Position numbers and translations under genes: made by a program. Below the pieces are notes generated by a model, which was not told the origin of the DNA, did not search any database, and saw nothing but the letters and a program-made list of their open reading frames with translations. From NCBI RefSeq assembly GCF_024169515.1, contig NZ_JAMKCQ010000001.1:2852001-2916000 (forward strand): DNA of 64,000 nt, given 5' to 3'. Shown in pieces: positions 49,344-61,209 of the stretch (the stretch's first letter is position 1; every line of letters starts with the position of its first letter). This stretch comes from Erwinia aphidicola. Its GTDB lineage: Bacteria; Pseudomonadota; Gammaproteobacteria; Enterobacterales; Enterobacteriaceae.

Positions 49344-50243
49344 TTATTTATCGCGTTCAATTATAAAGCCTGCCAGCGCCCGCAGTGGGGTAGTGTCATA
49401 CGACTGCGCGGCCAGCGTTTCTAATGCGCTGAGGGATTCCTGATACAAATCCCATGCTTTTGCCTTCGCACTGTCAAGCCCCATTAATGCCGGGTAGGTA
49501 CTCTTGCCTAACTGTTGATCGGCTCCCTGCCGCTTACCGATAATGGCGGTATCACCAATAACGTCCAGAATATCGTCCTGCACCTGGAAAGCCAGGCCAA
49601 TCGCGTTGGCGTAGCGGTCAAGCGCAGGGAGGGCATCGCGCCCGCGTTCGCCAGCGGTGAATGCACCGAGACGCACCGCCGAGCGGATTAATGCCCCGGT
49701 TTTGTGGCGGTGGATCTGCTCCAGCGCGGCTAAATCAACCTGCTGGCCTTCAGCGGCAAGGTCCAGTGCTTGTCCTCCGCACATGCCCGCTACGCCGCTA
49801 GCCTGGGCCAGTTCGGACAGCATTGCAATACGCGCCTCAGCCGTGACGCCTGGCATCGGGGTATCGGCAAGGATGGAGAAAGCCAGAGTCTGCAGGGCAT
49901 CACCGGCAAGAATCGCCGTGTCTTCGCCAAACTTAATATGGCAGGTGGGCTGGCCACGCCGCAGGCTGTCGTTATCCATGGCCGGTAAATCGTCATGGAT
50001 CAGGGAATACGCATGAATACATTCAACCGCAGCCGCCGGGGCATCCAGCGCTGCATCGTCAGCGTGTAGCATGGTGCCAGTGGCGTAAACCAGGAAAGGG
50101 CGCAGCCTTTTACCCCCTAATAATGCACCATATTCCATGGCATTCACCAGAGGAGAACTCTGAAATGGTTGCCCGGAGATAAAGCGCTGAAGCGCAGCAT
50201 TAACCCGCTGAAAGTGCGCGCTAAGGATCAGGTTAAAATCCAT
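49344..50243 (-). CDS. ispA: Farnesyl diphosphate synthase
   Basis: A 299-residue prenyltransferase with first Asp-rich motif DDLPAMDN and second motif FQVQDDILDVIGDTA, both with the aspartates that bind magnesium. It builds farnesyl diphosphate from isopentenyl and dimethylallyl diphosphate. The start ATG at 50243 shares one base with the xseB stop (TGATG), so translation is coupled; a GTG one codon upstream is the alternative. Confidence 0.96.
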   Translation of the reverse strand: MDFNLILSAHFQRVNAALQRFISGQPFQSSPLVNAMEYGALLGGKRLRPFLVYATGTMLHADDAALDAPAAAVECIHAYSLIHDDLPAMDNDSLRRGQPTCHIKFGEDTAILAGDALQTLAFSILADTPMPGVTAEARIAMLSELAQASGVAGMCGGQALDLAAEGQQVDLAALEQIHRHKTGALIRSAVRLGAFTAGERGRDALPALDRYANAIGLAFQVQDDILDVIGDTAIIGKRQGADQQLGKSTYPALMGLDSAKAKAWDLYQESLSALETLAAQSYDTTPLRALAGFIIERDK

Positions 50244-50485
50244 CACTCATTTTCCGGCGTGAAAGGCGTCAGATTGGCGTTCTTATCATCGCTGAGTAAT
50301 ATCTGTACCCGCTGCTCGGCCTGCTGTAGCGTCTGCTGCCCGGCACGTGCCAGCTGCACACCACGCTCAAACTCATTCAGCGCCTCTTCCAGCGGAAGGT
50401 TGCCGCTTTCCAGACGGGTGACGATCTGCTCCAGCTGCTGTAGCGATGTTTCAAAACTGGCAGGCGGTTCGGCTTTTTTCGGCAT
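50243..50485 (-). CDS. xseB: Exodeoxyribonuclease VII small subunit
   Basis: The 80-residue helical protein ([40 protein letters not shown]) pairs with XseA to degrade single-stranded DNA. The start at 50485 ([10 protein letters not shown]) matches the family and has AGGA upstream; a longer frame adds seven residues without support. First gene of xseB-ispA-dxs, divergent from thiI. Confidence 0.95.
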   Translation of the reverse strand: MPKKAEPPASFETSLQQLEQIVTRLESGNLPLEEALNEFERGVQLARAGQQTLQQAEQRVQILLSDDKNANLTPFTPENE

Positions 50486-50730
50486 TTTTAGATCCTGACT
50501 TATCATTTTTCATCAGCAAGCGCTCATGGTAGCCGACTCTAAATGATTAGCAAAATATCCCCTGCATTTTTCACGCGGCGGGGAAGGGTGATATCGGCAG
50601 CAGCCACCGGTCAAAGATGATATACTGTTTTTCCTGGATGCAAAGAGCGCAAGCCCGTTGCAAGACTCTGATTTTATCAGTTAAGCGCCCCTCTTTTCAG
50701 CACTTAATTACCTGACGAATATATACCGCC

Positions 50731-52179
50731 ATGAAGTTTATCATTAAGTTATTCCCTGAAATTACGATTAAAAGTCAGTCAGTTCGCCTGCGTTTTATCA
50801 AAATCCTGACCGGAAATATTCGCAACGTCCTAAAACCTTTCGATGAAACCCTTGCCGTGGTGCGCCACTGGGACAACATTGAAGTGCGTGCAAAAGATGA
50901 AAGCCAGCGTGCGGCGATTATCGCCGAGCTGACGCGCATTCCCGGTATCCACCATGTGCTGGCGGTAGAAGATCGTCCGTATACCGATGTGCATAATATC
51001 TTTGAGCAGGTGCTGGAGATGAATCGCGAGCGCATTGAAGGCAAAACCTTCTGCGTGCGCGTTAAGCGCCGCGGGAAGCACGAGTTCAGCTCGCAGGACG
51101 TGGAACGCTATGTGGGTGGCGGGCTAAATCAGCACGTGGCCAGCGCCCAGGTGCAGCTCAACCGCCCGGAAGTGACGGTCAATCTTGAAATTGAAGATGA
51201 CAAGCTGGTGCTGGTGACCGCACGTTACGAAGGCATCGGCGGCTATCCGATCGGCACCCAGGAAGATGTGCTATCGCTGATTTCTGGCGGCTTTGACTCC
51301 GGGGTTTCCAGCTATATGCTGATGCGCCGCGGCTGTCGCGTGCACTACTGCTTCTTTAACCTTGGCGGTGCTGCTCATGAGATTGGCGTTCGTCAGGTGG
51401 CCCACTATCTGTGGAAGCGCTACGGTAGCTCGCACCGCGTGCGCTTTGTCGCTATCGACTTTGAGCCGGTAGTCGGTGAGATTCTGGAAAAAGTGGATGA
51501 CGGCCAGATGGGCGTGGTGCTGAAGCGTATGATGGTGCGTGCCGCGTCACAAATTGCTGAGCGTTACGGCGTGCAGGCACTGGTGACAGGCGAAGCGCTG
51601 GGGCAGGTCTCCAGCCAGACGCTGACTAACCTGCGCCTGATCGACAATGCCAGCGATACCCTGATCCTGCGCCCGCTGATCTCCCACGATAAAGAGCACA
51701 TCATTAAGATTGCGCGTGAGATTGGCACCGAAGATTTTGCCCGCACCATGCCGGAATACTGCGGCGTGATCTCAAAAAGCCCGACCGTGAAAGCGGTGAA
51801 GGCGAAAATTGAGGCCGAAGAGCAGAACTTTGATTTCTCTATTCTCGACCGCATGGTTGAGCAGGCAACTAACGTGGATATCCGCGAGATTGCAGAGAAA
51901 ACCGAAGAGGAAGTGGTGGAAGTCGAAACGGTGGCTTCGTTTGCGGAAAACGATGTGGTGCTGGATATTCGCTCGAACGACGAGCAGGAAGCCCGCCCGC
52001 TGAGCGTAGACGGCGTCGAGGTTAAATCCCTGCCGTTTTACAAGCTGGGTACGCAGTTTGGCGACCTCGATCAGAGCAAAACCTGGCTGCTGTACTGTGA
52101 GCGTGGGGTGATGAGCCGCCTGCAGGCACTCTATCTGCACGAGCAGGGCTTTAAAAACGTCAAGGTTTATCGCCCATAA
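50731..52179 (+). CDS. thiI: tRNA 4-thiouridine synthase / thiamine thiazole factor ThiI
   Basis: The 482-residue protein contains an N-terminal ferredoxin-like and THUMP region (1-165), a PP-loop [11 protein letters not shown] that adenylates uridine-8 of tRNA, and a C-terminal rhodanese domain with Cys456 in LYCERGVMS that carries persulfide sulfur. It makes 4-thiouridine and supplies sulfur for the thiazole of thiamine. The rhodanese extension is typical of Enterobacterales. Confidence 0.96.
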   Translation: MKFIIKLFPEITIKSQSVRLRFIKILTGNIRNVLKPFDETLAVVRHWDNIEVRAKDESQRAAIIAELTRIPGIHHVLAVEDRPYTDVHNIFEQVLEMNRERIEGKTFCVRVKRRGKHEFSSQDVERYVGGGLNQHVASAQVQLNRPEVTVNLEIEDDKLVLVTARYEGIGGYPIGTQEDVLSLISGGFDSGVSSYMLMRRGCRVHYCFFNLGGAAHEIGVRQVAHYLWKRYGSSHRVRFVAIDFEPVVGEILEKVDDGQMGVVLKRMMVRAASQIAERYGVQALVTGEALGQVSSQTLTNLRLIDNASDTLILRPLISHDKEHIIKIAREIGTEDFARTMPEYCGVISKSPTVKAVKAKIEAEEQNFDFSILDRMVEQATNVDIREIAEKTEEEVVEVETVASFAENDVVLDIRSNDEQEARPLSVDGVEVKSLPFYKLGTQFGDLDQSKTWLLYCERGVMSRLQALYLHEQGFKNVKVYRP

Positions 52180-52186
52180 CCTGTAG

Positions 52187-52211
52187 GGGCGGACCTTTTT
52201 TCGGTCCGCCC
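52187..52211. repeat. GC-rich palindrome between thiI and yajL
   Basis: GGGCGGACC at 52187-52195 pairs with GGTCCGCCC at 52203-52211 around TTTTTTC. Its arms match the palindrome after secF at 41493-41518. It lies between converging genes and may stop transcription from thiI. Confidence 0.65.
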
Positions 52212-52235
52212 GCATGCAAATCCGGCCTCGCGCCA

Positions 52236-52832
52236 TTAATCGCGATAATCGTAAATTCCCGCCGCCAGCACCATCTGTTCAGCCACTTCACGCGCTTTCT
52301 CTTTCCCTGCCACTAAATCAATCAGCTTCAGTGCGAAATCGATCGCCGTGCCCGGCCCCTGGCTGGTCAGCAGATTGACGCGGCGGTCCCATACCACGCG
52401 GCGGTCCATCCACTTCTCTTCCGGAATGGTCTCTTTCAGAGCCGGAAAGCCGGTCATATTGCCGACCGGGAACAGATTGTGGGGGATCAGTACGGTGCCG
52501 GGCGCAGCGCAGATAGCGGCAACAATGCGTCCTGCCAGGTTGAACTGGCGCACGGTCTCCACCAGCAGCGGGCTGTCGCGAAAACACTCGGCGCCTTTGA
52601 GGCCACCGGGCAGCACGATGGCGGCGTAGTCATCGTCGGCAACTTCAACCAGCGGCGCGTCGGCCAGCAGGCGCACGCCGCGTGAACAGACGATTTCGCA
52701 GCTGCCGTCATCGGCAACGCTGGCGGTGACCACCCTCAGCCCGGCACGGACCAGCAAATCGATGGTGGTGACGGCCTCTGTCTCTTCACTGCCAGGTGCC
52801 AGGCAAACCAGAACCGATGGATTCGCGGTCAT
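52236..52832 (-). CDS. yajL: DJ-1/PfpI-family protein YajL
   Basis: A 198-residue homologue of E. coli YajL ([40 protein letters not shown]). The nucleophile-elbow cysteine is Cys108 in VAAICAAPG. Family members protect against oxidative or carbonyl damage, and deglycase activity is debated. The ATG at 52832 has AAGGA eight bases upstream. Its 5' end overlaps panE by 47 bp, an overlap also known in E. coli. Confidence 0.94.
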   Translation of the reverse strand: MTANPSVLVCLAPGSEETEAVTTIDLLVRAGLRVVTASVADDGSCEIVCSRGVRLLADAPLVEVADDDYAAIVLPGGLKGAECFRDSPLLVETVRQFNLAGRIVAAICAAPGTVLIPHNLFPVGNMTGFPALKETIPEEKWMDRRVVWDRRVNLLTSQGPGTAIDFALKLIDLVAGKEKAREVAEQMVLAAGIYDYRD

Positions 52833-53706
52833 AATCATGTTCCTTTCGTTTAATAAATTCATAAAGACGGTTGTTTTCCGGCGTGGCGATGCCCTGAGCA
52901 CGGGCGCGGCGGATGACGTAGCCGTTGATATAGTCGATTTCGCTGCGGCGCTGGGCGCGGATATCCTGCAGCATTGATGAGGTATTACCCGCGGTGGTGC
53001 GAATGACTTCCAGTACATAGTCGACCAGCCATTCGCGTGAAATATGCTGACCTTCACGCTCCATCACGCTGGCGACTTCGTCGCACAGCGCCTCAATCTC
53101 CGCACGCCTGTGCGCCAGCTCGCCGTTGGTGCAGTTGTACAGCACTGTGAGCGGGTTTATCACGCAGTTAACCGCCAGCTTCTGCCACGCGGCGGAAGCC
53201 ACGTTGTTATGCCACGCAACGTCGGGCAGGGCGAGATGCAGCATTTCTGCCAGATCGCTCATCGCTTCGCTCGCGGGCGATGTTGGGCCAATATGAGTAA
53301 TGCCGGAAGCAACATGGACGATCACCGTGCCGTCGCGCTTAGCCGCATGCGTGGTCACGCCGCGCAGCAGCGGCTGGGGCAGGCCTCTCAACTCATCCAA
53401 CGTACCCATACCGTTGTGCAGCAGCAGCACCGGGCAATTTTCCGGCAGAATAGCCTGCAGGTTTTTAACCGATTCAGAAACCTGCCAGGCTTTCAGCGTC
53501 ACAATCAGCAGTTCGCTGGCGGCGAGAAAAGCCGGATCGTTGGCAATAAAGGTTTTGTTGACGGTGTGACCGTCAAGGTCAACCACATTCACCGAGCAGT
53601 AAGGTTGCGGAACCCGCAGCCAGCCCTGTACCTCGTGTCCCTGTTTATCAAGAGCAGCCAGCCAGATCTGCCCTAAAGCGCCGCATCCGAGTACGGTAAT
53701 TTTCAT
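52786..53706 (-). CDS. panE: 2-dehydropantoate 2-reductase
   Basis: The 306-residue enzyme begins [15 protein letters not shown], a GxGxxG-type NADP-binding motif. It reduces ketopantoate to pantoate for coenzyme A synthesis. The segment [20 protein letters not shown] holds the catalytic Lys, and the C-terminal helical domain is complete. Its 3' end extends into the start of yajL. Confidence 0.95.
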   Translation of the reverse strand: MKITVLGCGALGQIWLAALDKQGHEVQGWLRVPQPYCSVNVVDLDGHTVNKTFIANDPAFLAASELLIVTLKAWQVSESVKNLQAILPENCPVLLLHNGMGTLDELRGLPQPLLRGVTTHAAKRDGTVIVHVASGITHIGPTSPASEAMSDLAEMLHLALPDVAWHNNVASAAWQKLAVNCVINPLTVLYNCTNGELAHRRAEIEALCDEVASVMEREGQHISREWLVDYVLEVIRTTAGNTSSMLQDIRAQRRSEIDYINGYVIRRARAQGIATPENNRLYEFIKRKEHDYDRESIGSGLPGTWQ

Positions 53707-53843
53707 TGTTCCTCCCGCGTGCGGGTTATGTTCATTGCCGTGCAGCCCGCCTGCTCATTATTATAGCTATCAGCGCCTGTCATTTTATTTACCCGCGGCA
53801 AGCAGGTATTATGCCTGTCACTTTAGTATCAGGAGAATAGATC

Positions 53844-54335
53844 ATGCCATCTTTCGATATCGTTTCTGAAATTGATATGCAGGAAGTGCGTAACGCAGTA
53901 GATACTGCTAACCGTGAAATCGCTACCCGCTTTGACTTTCGCGGCGTGGAAGCCAGCTTTGAGCTGAATGATAAGAACGAATCCATCAAGGTGCTGAGCG
54001 AATCTGATTTTCAGGTTAAGCAGCTGGTGGACATTCTGCGCGAGAAGCTGCTGAAGCGTGGCATCGAAGGTGCAGCGCTTGATGTGCCGGAGCAGATCGT
54101 ACACAGCGGTAAAAGCTGGAGCGTCGAAGCCAAAATGAAAAAAGGCATCGAATCTGACATCGCTAAAAAGCTGGTGAAGCAGATTAAAGACAGCAAAGTG
54201 AAGGTGCAGACGCAGATTCAGGGTGATGAACTGCGCGTCACCGGTAAATCACGTGATGATTTGCAGAGTGCGATGGCGATTGTGCGCAAAGCCGATCTGG
54301 GCCAGCCGTTCCAGTTCAAGAACTTCCGCGACTAA
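53844..54335 (+). CDS. yajQ: Nucleotide-binding protein YajQ
   Basis: A 163-residue two-domain protein ([59 protein letters not shown]) of the YajQ family, which binds nucleotides or RNA and in some species c-di-GMP. The role in enterobacteria is unclear. AGGAG precedes the ATG; a hairpin follows. Confidence 0.96.
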   Translation: MPSFDIVSEIDMQEVRNAVDTANREIATRFDFRGVEASFELNDKNESIKVLSESDFQVKQLVDILREKLLKRGIEGAALDVPEQIVHSGKSWSVEAKMKKGIESDIAKKLVKQIKDSKVKVQTQIQGDELRVTGKSRDDLQSAMAIVRKADLGQPFQFKNFRD

Positions 54336-54339
54336 CTTC

Positions 54340-54370
54340 CAGGGGCCGGTTGGAAAACCATCGGCCCCTG
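54340..54370 (+). terminator. Terminator of yajQ
   Basis: CAGGGGCCG at 54340-54348 pairs with CGGCCCCTG at 54362-54370, followed by CTTTCT. It lies between the converging yajQ and yajR genes. Confidence 0.75.
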
Positions 54371-54389
54371 CTTTCTGCCCGCCTGTTAA

Positions 54390-55757
54390 TTAAGCTGCTG
54401 TCGCGATGAGTTTCTCAATCTCGGCACGGTTGGTCACTTTGCTGTCGATTTTGATGTAGGCACTTTTCTCTTCCGCCACGATAAACACCGCGGAAACGCC
54501 TGGCTGAGCCTTTAGCTGGCGCTCCAGCTCGCTTTTATCCAAAGAACTTCCTTCCAGCGTAATGCGCAGACTGCTGACATAGGGCGGTTCCTGCATAGTC
54601 AGGCTCACCAGCAGCCAGACGAACGCCACCAGCGCCCCGACCAGGAACACGCTTTGTGCATCGATATGACCATACACCCAGCCTCCCATACTGCCGCCAA
54701 TGGCCACGCCGAGGAACTGGCTGGTGGAGTAGAGGCCCATCGCCGTCCCTTTGTAGCCTGGAGGGGACTCTTTACTGACCAGCGAAGGCAGGATGGCTTC
54801 CATCAGGTTAAAGCCAATAAAGAACAGCTGAACGCCAATCACCAGCGTCCAGAAATGGTTACCTGCGCCCCACAGCACCACTTCAGCCACCAGCACCAGC
54901 GCCACGCAGCCGACAAATACCCGCTTCATGCGGCGTTTCACTTCGGCGTAGATAATAAACGGCAGTACGGCAGCGAAAGCCACCAGCATAGTGACCAGAT
55001 AGACTTTCCAGTGCTCGGCGGCGGGCAGGCCGGCCTGCTCAAACTGGCCGGGCAGGGCAACGAAGCTCGACATCAGCAGGATGTGCAGGCAGAGAATACC
55101 GATATTCAGTTTGACCAGACGGCTGTTGGCCAGCACGTCACGTATACTGCCTTTCACAATGCCGGATTCGCGGTTCAGGACGTGGTTCGAAGCTGAAGGA
55201 ACCACCAACAGCGTAATAACAATACCCGCGCTTGCCAGCAGGGCAATCATCCAGAACAGCGCATGCAGGCCAAGCGCGTTGGTGATAATCGGGCCAAGAA
55301 CCATGGCAATCGCGAAGGTAATCCCGAAGCTGATGCCGATAAACGCCATCGCTTTAGTGCGGTTCTGCTCGCGCGTCAGGTCGGACAGCAGCGCCATCAC
55401 GGCAGCAGCAATGGCGCCGGATCCCTGCAGTGCGCGGCCAAGGATCACCCCCCAGATAGAGGTGGTCATCGCGGCAATCACGCTGCCAATAACAAAGATC
55501 AGCAGGCCGCCAACGATGAGCGGCTTACGCCCAATGCGGTCGGACAGCAGCCCGAATGGAATTTGAAAAATGGCCTGCGCTAAGCCGTAAATGCCAATAG
55601 CCAGTCCGATCAGTGCTTCACTTGCTCCCTGCAATGCCATGCCATAAGTGGTGAGAACGGGTAATACCATAAACATTCCCAGCATGCGCAGGGAAAAGAC
55701 CGTTCCTAAACCCCATGTCGCACGCAGCTCGACCGGGGTCATTTTATTATCGTTCAT
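54390..55757 (-). CDS. yajR: MFS transporter YajR
   Basis: The 455-residue protein has 12 transmembrane helices with the MFS motif A pattern (GLLSDRIGRKPLI) and a C-terminal cytoplasmic ferredoxin-like YAM domain (about 385-455, YVSSLRITLEGSSLDKSELE) as in E. coli YajR. It is a presumed proton-driven exporter; its substrate is unknown. GAGG lies upstream of the ATG. Confidence 0.95.
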   Translation of the reverse strand: MNDNKMTPVELRATWGLGTVFSLRMLGMFMVLPVLTTYGMALQGASEALIGLAIGIYGLAQAIFQIPFGLLSDRIGRKPLIVGGLLIFVIGSVIAAMTTSIWGVILGRALQGSGAIAAAVMALLSDLTREQNRTKAMAFIGISFGITFAIAMVLGPIITNALGLHALFWMIALLASAGIVITLLVVPSASNHVLNRESGIVKGSIRDVLANSRLVKLNIGILCLHILLMSSFVALPGQFEQAGLPAAEHWKVYLVTMLVAFAAVLPFIIYAEVKRRMKRVFVGCVALVLVAEVVLWGAGNHFWTLVIGVQLFFIGFNLMEAILPSLVSKESPPGYKGTAMGLYSTSQFLGVAIGGSMGGWVYGHIDAQSVFLVGALVAFVWLLVSLTMQEPPYVSSLRITLEGSSLDKSELERQLKAQPGVSAVFIVAEEKSAYIKIDSKVTNRAEIEKLIATAA

Positions 55758-55867
55758 TACTACCTCAATGCGGGGATACCCTTCATCTGGAAATCTTTGG
55801 GGTAATTTATGTCTATTTTAAGTGGCAGGAGAGGGCGGGTAAAACATTACTTTTTAAGCAGTGGTAA

Positions 55868-55897
55868 CAAAAAGAAAGGGCGCGAAATCGCGCCCTT
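55868..55897 (-). terminator. Terminator of the cyo operon
   Basis: AAGGGCGCG at 55876-55884 pairs with CGCGCCCTT at 55889-55897 around AAAT. On the minus strand a T-rich stretch follows (TTCTTTTTG). It lies 21 bp past the cyoE stop. Confidence 0.88.
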
Positions 55898-55917
55898 AGT
55901 AGTGATGGTTCGTGCTG

Positions 55918-56808
55918 TTATCTGACCATCGTCAGCAGGTCTTTTGACGCCGGGGTCATAAAGTCGATGGACATCATTACGCTTAGCGCAGTGATGGCCA
56001 CAATCGAGAACACAAACAGCTTACGCGCCCAGACACGATCGTTCTGAGTTTTGTAACCTGACAGTGCCATCCCCAGCCACCAGACACTCACGGCGGCTGC
56101 CACGACCAGATATTTGTAGCCCGCGTAGCCCACCAGCGTCAGCATCAGCGTGGCAACCATAAACGCCAGGATATAGAGCGTAATATGGTTTTTCGCCACC
56201 GAGATACCTTTCACCACCGGCAGAACCGGGATGTTAGCGGCCTGGTAATCTTTAAAGCGGAAGATGGCAATCGCATAAGAATGCGGCATCTGCCACAGGC
56301 TAAAGATAGCCAGCAGGATCAACGCACCAGCATCAAACTGGTTGGTCACGGCACAGTAGCCAATGACCGGCGGCGCAGCGCCGGACAGGCTACCAATCAG
56401 CGTGCCGTATACGGAGTTGCGCTTCATGTAGAGGCTGTAGACGCCGACATAAACCACAAAGCCCATCACCGCCAGCCACATCGCCAGCGGATTTGCTCCG
56501 AAATACAACAGCGCGAAGCCAGCAATACCCAGAACGGTTGCATAAACCAGGCTTAATTTCGGAGAGATAAGGCCTTTTACCAGCACCCGATTCTTGGTCC
56601 TCTCCATTTTTTTGTCGATATCACGGTCGATAAAGTTGTTATAAACACAACCCGATGCGACCACCAGCGAAACACCGACTAAGGTGGAGACAAACAGGGC
56701 ATAGTCAATGCTGCCTTTCGAAGCCAGCAGAAATCCCCCGATGACAGAAATTAAATTTCCGAAAATAATTCCTGGTTTTGTTACTTGCAGGTATTGCTTA
56801 ATCATCAC
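55918..56808 (-). CDS. cyoE: Protoheme IX farnesyltransferase CyoE
   Basis: A 296-residue membrane UbiA-type prenyltransferase that makes heme O for cytochrome bo3. It carries the Asp-rich motif [18 protein letters not shown] and the second motif [19 protein letters not shown], with about nine helices. The start is GTG at 56808 followed directly by ATG at 56805; either could be used. It is the last gene of cyoABCDE. Confidence 0.96.
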   Translation of the reverse strand: MMIKQYLQVTKPGIIFGNLISVIGGFLLASKGSIDYALFVSTLVGVSLVVASGCVYNNFIDRDIDKKMERTKNRVLVKGLISPKLSLVYATVLGIAGFALLYFGANPLAMWLAVMGFVVYVGVYSLYMKRNSVYGTLIGSLSGAAPPVIGYCAVTNQFDAGALILLAIFSLWQMPHSYAIAIFRFKDYQAANIPVLPVVKGISVAKNHITLYILAFMVATLMLTLVGYAGYKYLVVAAAVSVWWLGMALSGYKTQNDRVWARKLFVFSIVAITALSVMMSIDFMTPASKDLLTMVR

Positions 56809-56818
56809 AGTAGCTCGG

Positions 56819-57148
56819 TTAGTGGCTCATCATGTTGTAGTTGAGGTTCCACATGATCCATAGCGAGCCGACAACAACAATCAGGATGATAAGTGCTGCA
56901 AACACGATAGCAATCAGGTTCCAGCCCCCCTCGGACTTGCTGTCCAGGTGCAGGAAGTACACCAGGTGCACCAGCACCTGGACTACGGCACATACCAGAA
57001 CCACAGCAAGGATAGTGGCTTTAGAAGCGCCACCGTCCATCACCATCCAGAATGGGATACCGGTCAGAATGATCGACAGGATAAAGCCGATCATATAAGA
57101 CTTCACGCTACCATGAGAAGCGCCATGTTCAGTTGCAGGATGGCTCAT
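56819..57148 (-). CDS. cyoD: Cytochrome bo3 subunit IV
   Basis: The 109-residue subunit has three transmembrane helices (about 18-38, 46-66, 80-102). It helps assemble the oxidase. The ATG at 57148 shares one base with the cyoC stop (TAATG), giving coupled translation; the frame continues upstream into cyoC without family support. Confidence 0.95.
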   Translation of the reverse strand: MSHPATEHGASHGSVKSYMIGFILSIILTGIPFWMVMDGGASKATILAVVLVCAVVQVLVHLVYFLHLDSKSEGGWNLIAIVFAALIILIVVVGSLWIMWNLNYNMMSH

Positions 57149-57762
57149 TACATAACCCCCATCAGGTAAACAATGGTGAATACGCAGATCCAAACCACAT
57201 CCAGGAAGTGCCAGAACAGGCTGAGGCACATGATACGGGTACGGTTAGTTGCGTTAAGACCACGAGTGGCAATCTGATACATCAGCACCAGCATCCAGAT
57301 CAGACCAGACGTCACGTGCAGACCGTGAGTTCCTACCAGCGTAAAGAAGGCAGACAGGAAGCCACTACGGTCAGGGCCGAAACCTTCTTTAATCAGGTGA
57401 TGGAATTCATAGATCTCCATACCGATGAAGCCCAGGCCGAACAGGAACGTCATCGCCAACCAGCCGATAACTGCACCTTTCTGCTCTTTGTTCATGTTGA
57501 TAACTGCAAAACCATAGGTAATGGAGCTCAACAGAAGCAGGGCGGTTTCCACCAGGACGAACGGCAGTTCAAAGATATCTTTCCCTGCCGGGCCACCCGC
57601 GGTGTTGTTTACCATCACACCATAGGTCGCAAACAGCGTTGCGAAGATGATGCAGTCACTCATCAGGTAGATCCAGAAGCCGAATACTTTATTGGCTCCT
57701 GCATCGTGATGCCCATGGTCCGCATGGGCGTCGTGGTGTTTAGTCACAGTTTCAGTCGACAT
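57148..57762 (-). CDS. cyoC: Cytochrome bo3 subunit III
   Basis: A 204-residue five-helix subunit ([60 protein letters not shown]) of the heme-copper quinol oxidase. A His-rich N-terminus ([14 protein letters not shown]) precedes the first helix. It overlaps the cyoB end by 11 bp. Confidence 0.96.
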   Translation of the reverse strand: MSTETVTKHHDAHADHGHHDAGANKVFGFWIYLMSDCIIFATLFATYGVMVNNTAGGPAGKDIFELPFVLVETALLLLSSITYGFAVINMNKEQKGAVIGWLAMTFLFGLGFIGMEIYEFHHLIKEGFGPDRSGFLSAFFTLVGTHGLHVTSGLIWMLVLMYQIATRGLNATNRTRIMCLSLFWHFLDVVWICVFTIVYLMGVM

Positions 57763-59743
57763 TTTTCAGACCTGCTTTGCTAATTTCGTCAAAGTGCTGA
57801 TTCTCGATTTTTTGAATCTCAGCAACAGGAACGTAGTAATCCACGTCTTCGTCAAAGCTCTTAACGATCCAGGACACGATCATGCCCAGGAATGACAGGC
57901 CTACCAGCCACCAGATATGCCAGATCGCTGCAAAACCAAAGACCACGCTGAAGAAACCAATTACCACACCAGCGCCGCTGTTCTTCGGCATATGAATTTC
58001 TTCATAGTGAGCCGGCTGCTTATACGCTTCGCCTTTTTCCTTCATTTCCCAGAACGCATCGCGCTCGTGAATTTCAGGAACCACAGCAAAGTTATAGAAC
58101 GGCGGTGGTGAAGAGGTTGCCCACTCCAGGGTACGCGCACCCCACGGGTCACCGGTCAGGTCACGCAGCTGTTCACGGTCACGGACCGAAACGTAGAACT
58201 GGGTAATCTGGCAGATAACACCACAGGCGATCAGGCCAGCACCACATGCCGCAACAACCAGCATCGGGTGGAACTGTGGATCGATATCCTGACTAATACG
58301 ACGGGTCATACCCATGAAGCCCAGTACGTACAGCGGCATAAAGGCAACGAAGAAGCCGATAATCCAGAACCAGAACGCACGGATACCCCAGGTTTCATTC
58401 AGCTTGAAGCCGAATGCTTTCGGGAACCAGTAAGTCACACCAGCAAAGCAACCGAATACAACACCACCGATAATCACGTTATGGAAGTGAGCAATCAGGA
58501 ACAGACTGTTGTGCAGCACGAAGTCTGCACCTGGCACGGCCAGCAGAACCCCGGTCATACCACCTACAGAGAAGGTCACCAGGAAGCCAATGGTCCAAAG
58601 CATGCAGGAGTGCATCTGAATGCGACCCTGATACATGGTGAACAGCCAGTTAAAGATTTTAACCCCGGTAGGAATGGCGATGATCATCGTCATAATACCG
58701 AAGAAGGCGTTGACGTTGGCACCCGCACCCATGGTGAAGAAGTGGTGCAGCCACACGATGAAGGACAGTACGGTAATAACCACCGTTGCCCACACCAGTG
58801 AGGTGTAACCAAACAGACGCTTTTTCGAGAAGGTCGCAACAACTTCTGAGAACACACCGAAGACCGGCAGAACCAGAATGTAAACTTCCGGATGACCCCA
58901 AACCCAAATCAGGTTGACGTACATCATCATGTTGCCGCCCATATCATTGGTAAAGAAATGGAAACCAAGATAACGGTCAAGGGTCAGCAGAGCCAACGTC
59001 ACGGTCAGAACCGGGAACGCAGCGATGATCAGCACGTTAGTACACAGGGAAGCCCAGGTGAACACCGGCATTTTGAACATAGTCATGCCAGGCGCACGCA
59101 TCTTCATGATGGTCACGAAGAAGTTGATACCTGTCAGGGTCGTACCAATACCGGAGAGCTGTAGACTCCATATCCAGTAGTCAACACCGACCCCCGGACT
59201 GTATTCCGCCCCCGAAAGTGGTGGATAAGCCAGCCAGCCGGTCTGAGCGAATTCGCCCACGCCCAGTGACAGGTTAACCAGCACTACACCGACAGCCGTG
59301 AACCAGAAGCTCAGGTTGTTCAGGAACGGGAAGGCCACGTCGCGTGCGCCGATCTGCAGAGGAACAGCGATGTTCATCAGACCAACAACAAACGGCATCG
59401 CTACGAAGAAGATCATAATCACGCCGTGGGCAGTGAAGATCTGGTCGTAGTGGTGCGGTGGCAGAATGCCAGCTTCACCCGCAGAAGCGAGTACCTGCTG
59501 AGTACGCATCATTACTGCATCGGCAAAGCCGCGCAGCAGCATGACGAAAGCCATGATGATGTACATGATACCGAGTTTTTTATGGTCAACTGAGGTCAGC
59601 CACTCGGTCCACAGGTATTTCCACTTACCGAAGTAAGTCAGAGCGGCGACAAGCGCCAAACCGCCCAGGATGATAGCGGCAACCGTAACCATGATAATAG
59701 GTTCATGATACGGCACTGCATCCAGTGTTAATTTTCCTAACAT
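57752..59743 (-). CDS. cyoB: Cytochrome bo3 subunit I
   Basis: The 663-residue catalytic subunit contains about 15 helices, the low-spin heme and heme-copper ligands, with visible [39 protein letters not shown] (His of CuB and the cross-linked Tyr) and the double-His HHFF motif and HFHNVIIGG. It oxidises ubiquinol, reduces oxygen to water and pumps protons. It is four bases after cyoA. Confidence 0.97.
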   Translation of the reverse strand: MLGKLTLDAVPYHEPIIMVTVAAIILGGLALVAALTYFGKWKYLWTEWLTSVDHKKLGIMYIIMAFVMLLRGFADAVMMRTQQVLASAGEAGILPPHHYDQIFTAHGVIMIFFVAMPFVVGLMNIAVPLQIGARDVAFPFLNNLSFWFTAVGVVLVNLSLGVGEFAQTGWLAYPPLSGAEYSPGVGVDYWIWSLQLSGIGTTLTGINFFVTIMKMRAPGMTMFKMPVFTWASLCTNVLIIAAFPVLTVTLALLTLDRYLGFHFFTNDMGGNMMMYVNLIWVWGHPEVYILVLPVFGVFSEVVATFSKKRLFGYTSLVWATVVITVLSFIVWLHHFFTMGAGANVNAFFGIMTMIIAIPTGVKIFNWLFTMYQGRIQMHSCMLWTIGFLVTFSVGGMTGVLLAVPGADFVLHNSLFLIAHFHNVIIGGVVFGCFAGVTYWFPKAFGFKLNETWGIRAFWFWIIGFFVAFMPLYVLGFMGMTRRISQDIDPQFHPMLVVAACGAGLIACGVICQITQFYVSVRDREQLRDLTGDPWGARTLEWATSSPPPFYNFAVVPEIHERDAFWEMKEKGEAYKQPAHYEEIHMPKNSGAGVVIGFFSVVFGFAAIWHIWWLVGLSFLGMIVSWIVKSFDEDVDYYVPVAEIQKIENQHFDEISKAGLKNVD

Positions 59744-59747
59744 CGTA

Positions 59748-60686
59748 TTATTCCTCGGCTCCCGCTTTAGCGGTGTTGCTCATATCCATGCCTTCATGGC
59801 CTTCGCCGTGTGACATGTCCATGCTTCCGCCGTGATTCATCTTGAACTGACCAATGATGTCCTGGAACAGTTCAGGTTTAACACTTGAGAAGAATTCAAC
59901 CGGGTGATTTTCGCTAGGCGCTGCCAGCTTTTTAAAATCATCCATCGTAGTGAGGGTATCTGGAGACTGCTTAGCTTTGGCAACCCACTGATCGAAAGTC
60001 GCTTCGTCAGGGGTAGCAATCGCCTTGAACTTCATACCAGAGAAACCACGACCACTGAAGTTGGAGGAGATACCGTCAAAAGTGCCGGCTTCATTCGCAA
60101 TCAGATGCAGTTTAGTTTGCATGCCCGCCATAGCGTAAATCTGGCTACCGAGGGTTGGAATAAAGAAGGAGTTCATTACGGTGTTTGAAGTAATCTTGAA
60201 GCTGACCGGGCGGTTAGCCGGGAAAGCAATCTGGTTCACGGTAGCGATACCCTGCTCTGGGTAAATGAACAACCATTTCCAGTCAAGTGACACAACTTCA
60301 ATCACTACAGGCTTAGCATCCGACGCCAGTGGCTTGCTCGGTTCCAGCGCGTGGGTTGATTTCCACGTCAGAATACCAAGGAAGACAATGATCAAGATCG
60401 GCACAGTCCAGACCACGGCTTCCACTTTGTTCGAGTGGGACCAGTTAGGGCTGTATTTTGCATTGGTGTTCGATGCCCGATATTTCCAGGCGAACACGAT
60501 GGCCATTAAGACTGCCGGAATAACGACGATCATCATCAGGCCAAAGGCCGTCAAAATCAGCGAGCGTTGCTCCATTGCAACCTGTCCTTTGGGACTTAAT
60601 AACGCACTATCACAACCACTTAACAAAACCATGCTTGCGATTAATGACAAAATCCCCAAACTTTTATTGTATTTCCTGAGTCTCAT
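59748..60686 (-). CDS. cyoA: Cytochrome bo3 subunit II
   Basis: A 312-residue lipoprotein subunit with lipobox LSGC (Cys25), two transmembrane helices (about 45-67 and 90-111) and a periplasmic cupredoxin-like domain without the CuA ligands, as expected for a quinol oxidase. The C-terminus is rich in Met, His, Gly and Asp ([20 protein letters not shown]), a possible metal-binding tail. It is first in cyoABCDE; a 520-bp upstream region should hold ArcA/Fnr/CRP control, by analogy. Confidence 0.96.
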   Translation of the reverse strand: MRLRKYNKSLGILSLIASMVLLSGCDSALLSPKGQVAMEQRSLILTAFGLMMIVVIPAVLMAIVFAWKYRASNTNAKYSPNWSHSNKVEAVVWTVPILIIVFLGILTWKSTHALEPSKPLASDAKPVVIEVVSLDWKWLFIYPEQGIATVNQIAFPANRPVSFKITSNTVMNSFFIPTLGSQIYAMAGMQTKLHLIANEAGTFDGISSNFSGRGFSGMKFKAIATPDEATFDQWVAKAKQSPDTLTTMDDFKKLAAPSENHPVEFFSSVKPELFQDIIGQFKMNHGGSMDMSHGEGHEGMDMSNTAKAGAEE

Positions 60687-61209
60687 TTAACGACCTCAAT
60701 GACAAGGGCTCTATTGTCGTTTAAGTGTGGCGGCATTTTACGGGAAGGTTTCAGTACTGTAAACCTGCAACAGGTTGTGTCAGCGGCGTGTTGACACCTT
60801 TTGCAAACGCTGTCACATATGTTGCCGTAGGTGACAAAATATGAACGCTGGCAAAGGGTTGGCGCTAATATAACAAAATCCGATGAAAAAAACCTTACAG
60901 AAATTGTATCTGCTATAACCAGCCATTTAATGCACCAATTATTTAACAAAAACGCATCATTTTAGCGATATAAATTAACTTAAAATAATTACTCACCGGG
61001 TTTTAATACCTCAAAATGACAGGCCGGATGAGCGCGATTTTTTTTTGAGCGAATTAATAAATAGGCAAAATAATATTCGGGCGAAGCTATCAGTAACGCT
61101 GATGGGTTTCCGCTGGGCTGGCGCCCGGATGGCCAACGGCCGATCCGGGTTTGTTAACTCATTGTTGTACGGATAATTTTATTAACATTCTCGCTTCAGG
61201 CAAAAAACG
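60687..61209. promoter_or_regulatory. cyo promoter region and ampG 3' flank
   Basis: Contains the promoter of cyoABCDE on the minus strand in its left part. A hairpin (CCCGGAT 61124-61130, ATCCGGG 61143-61149, with GGCC pairs inside) near the right end probably terminates ampG. The middle is AT-rich; I cannot define the oxygen-regulator sites with confidence. Confidence 0.5.
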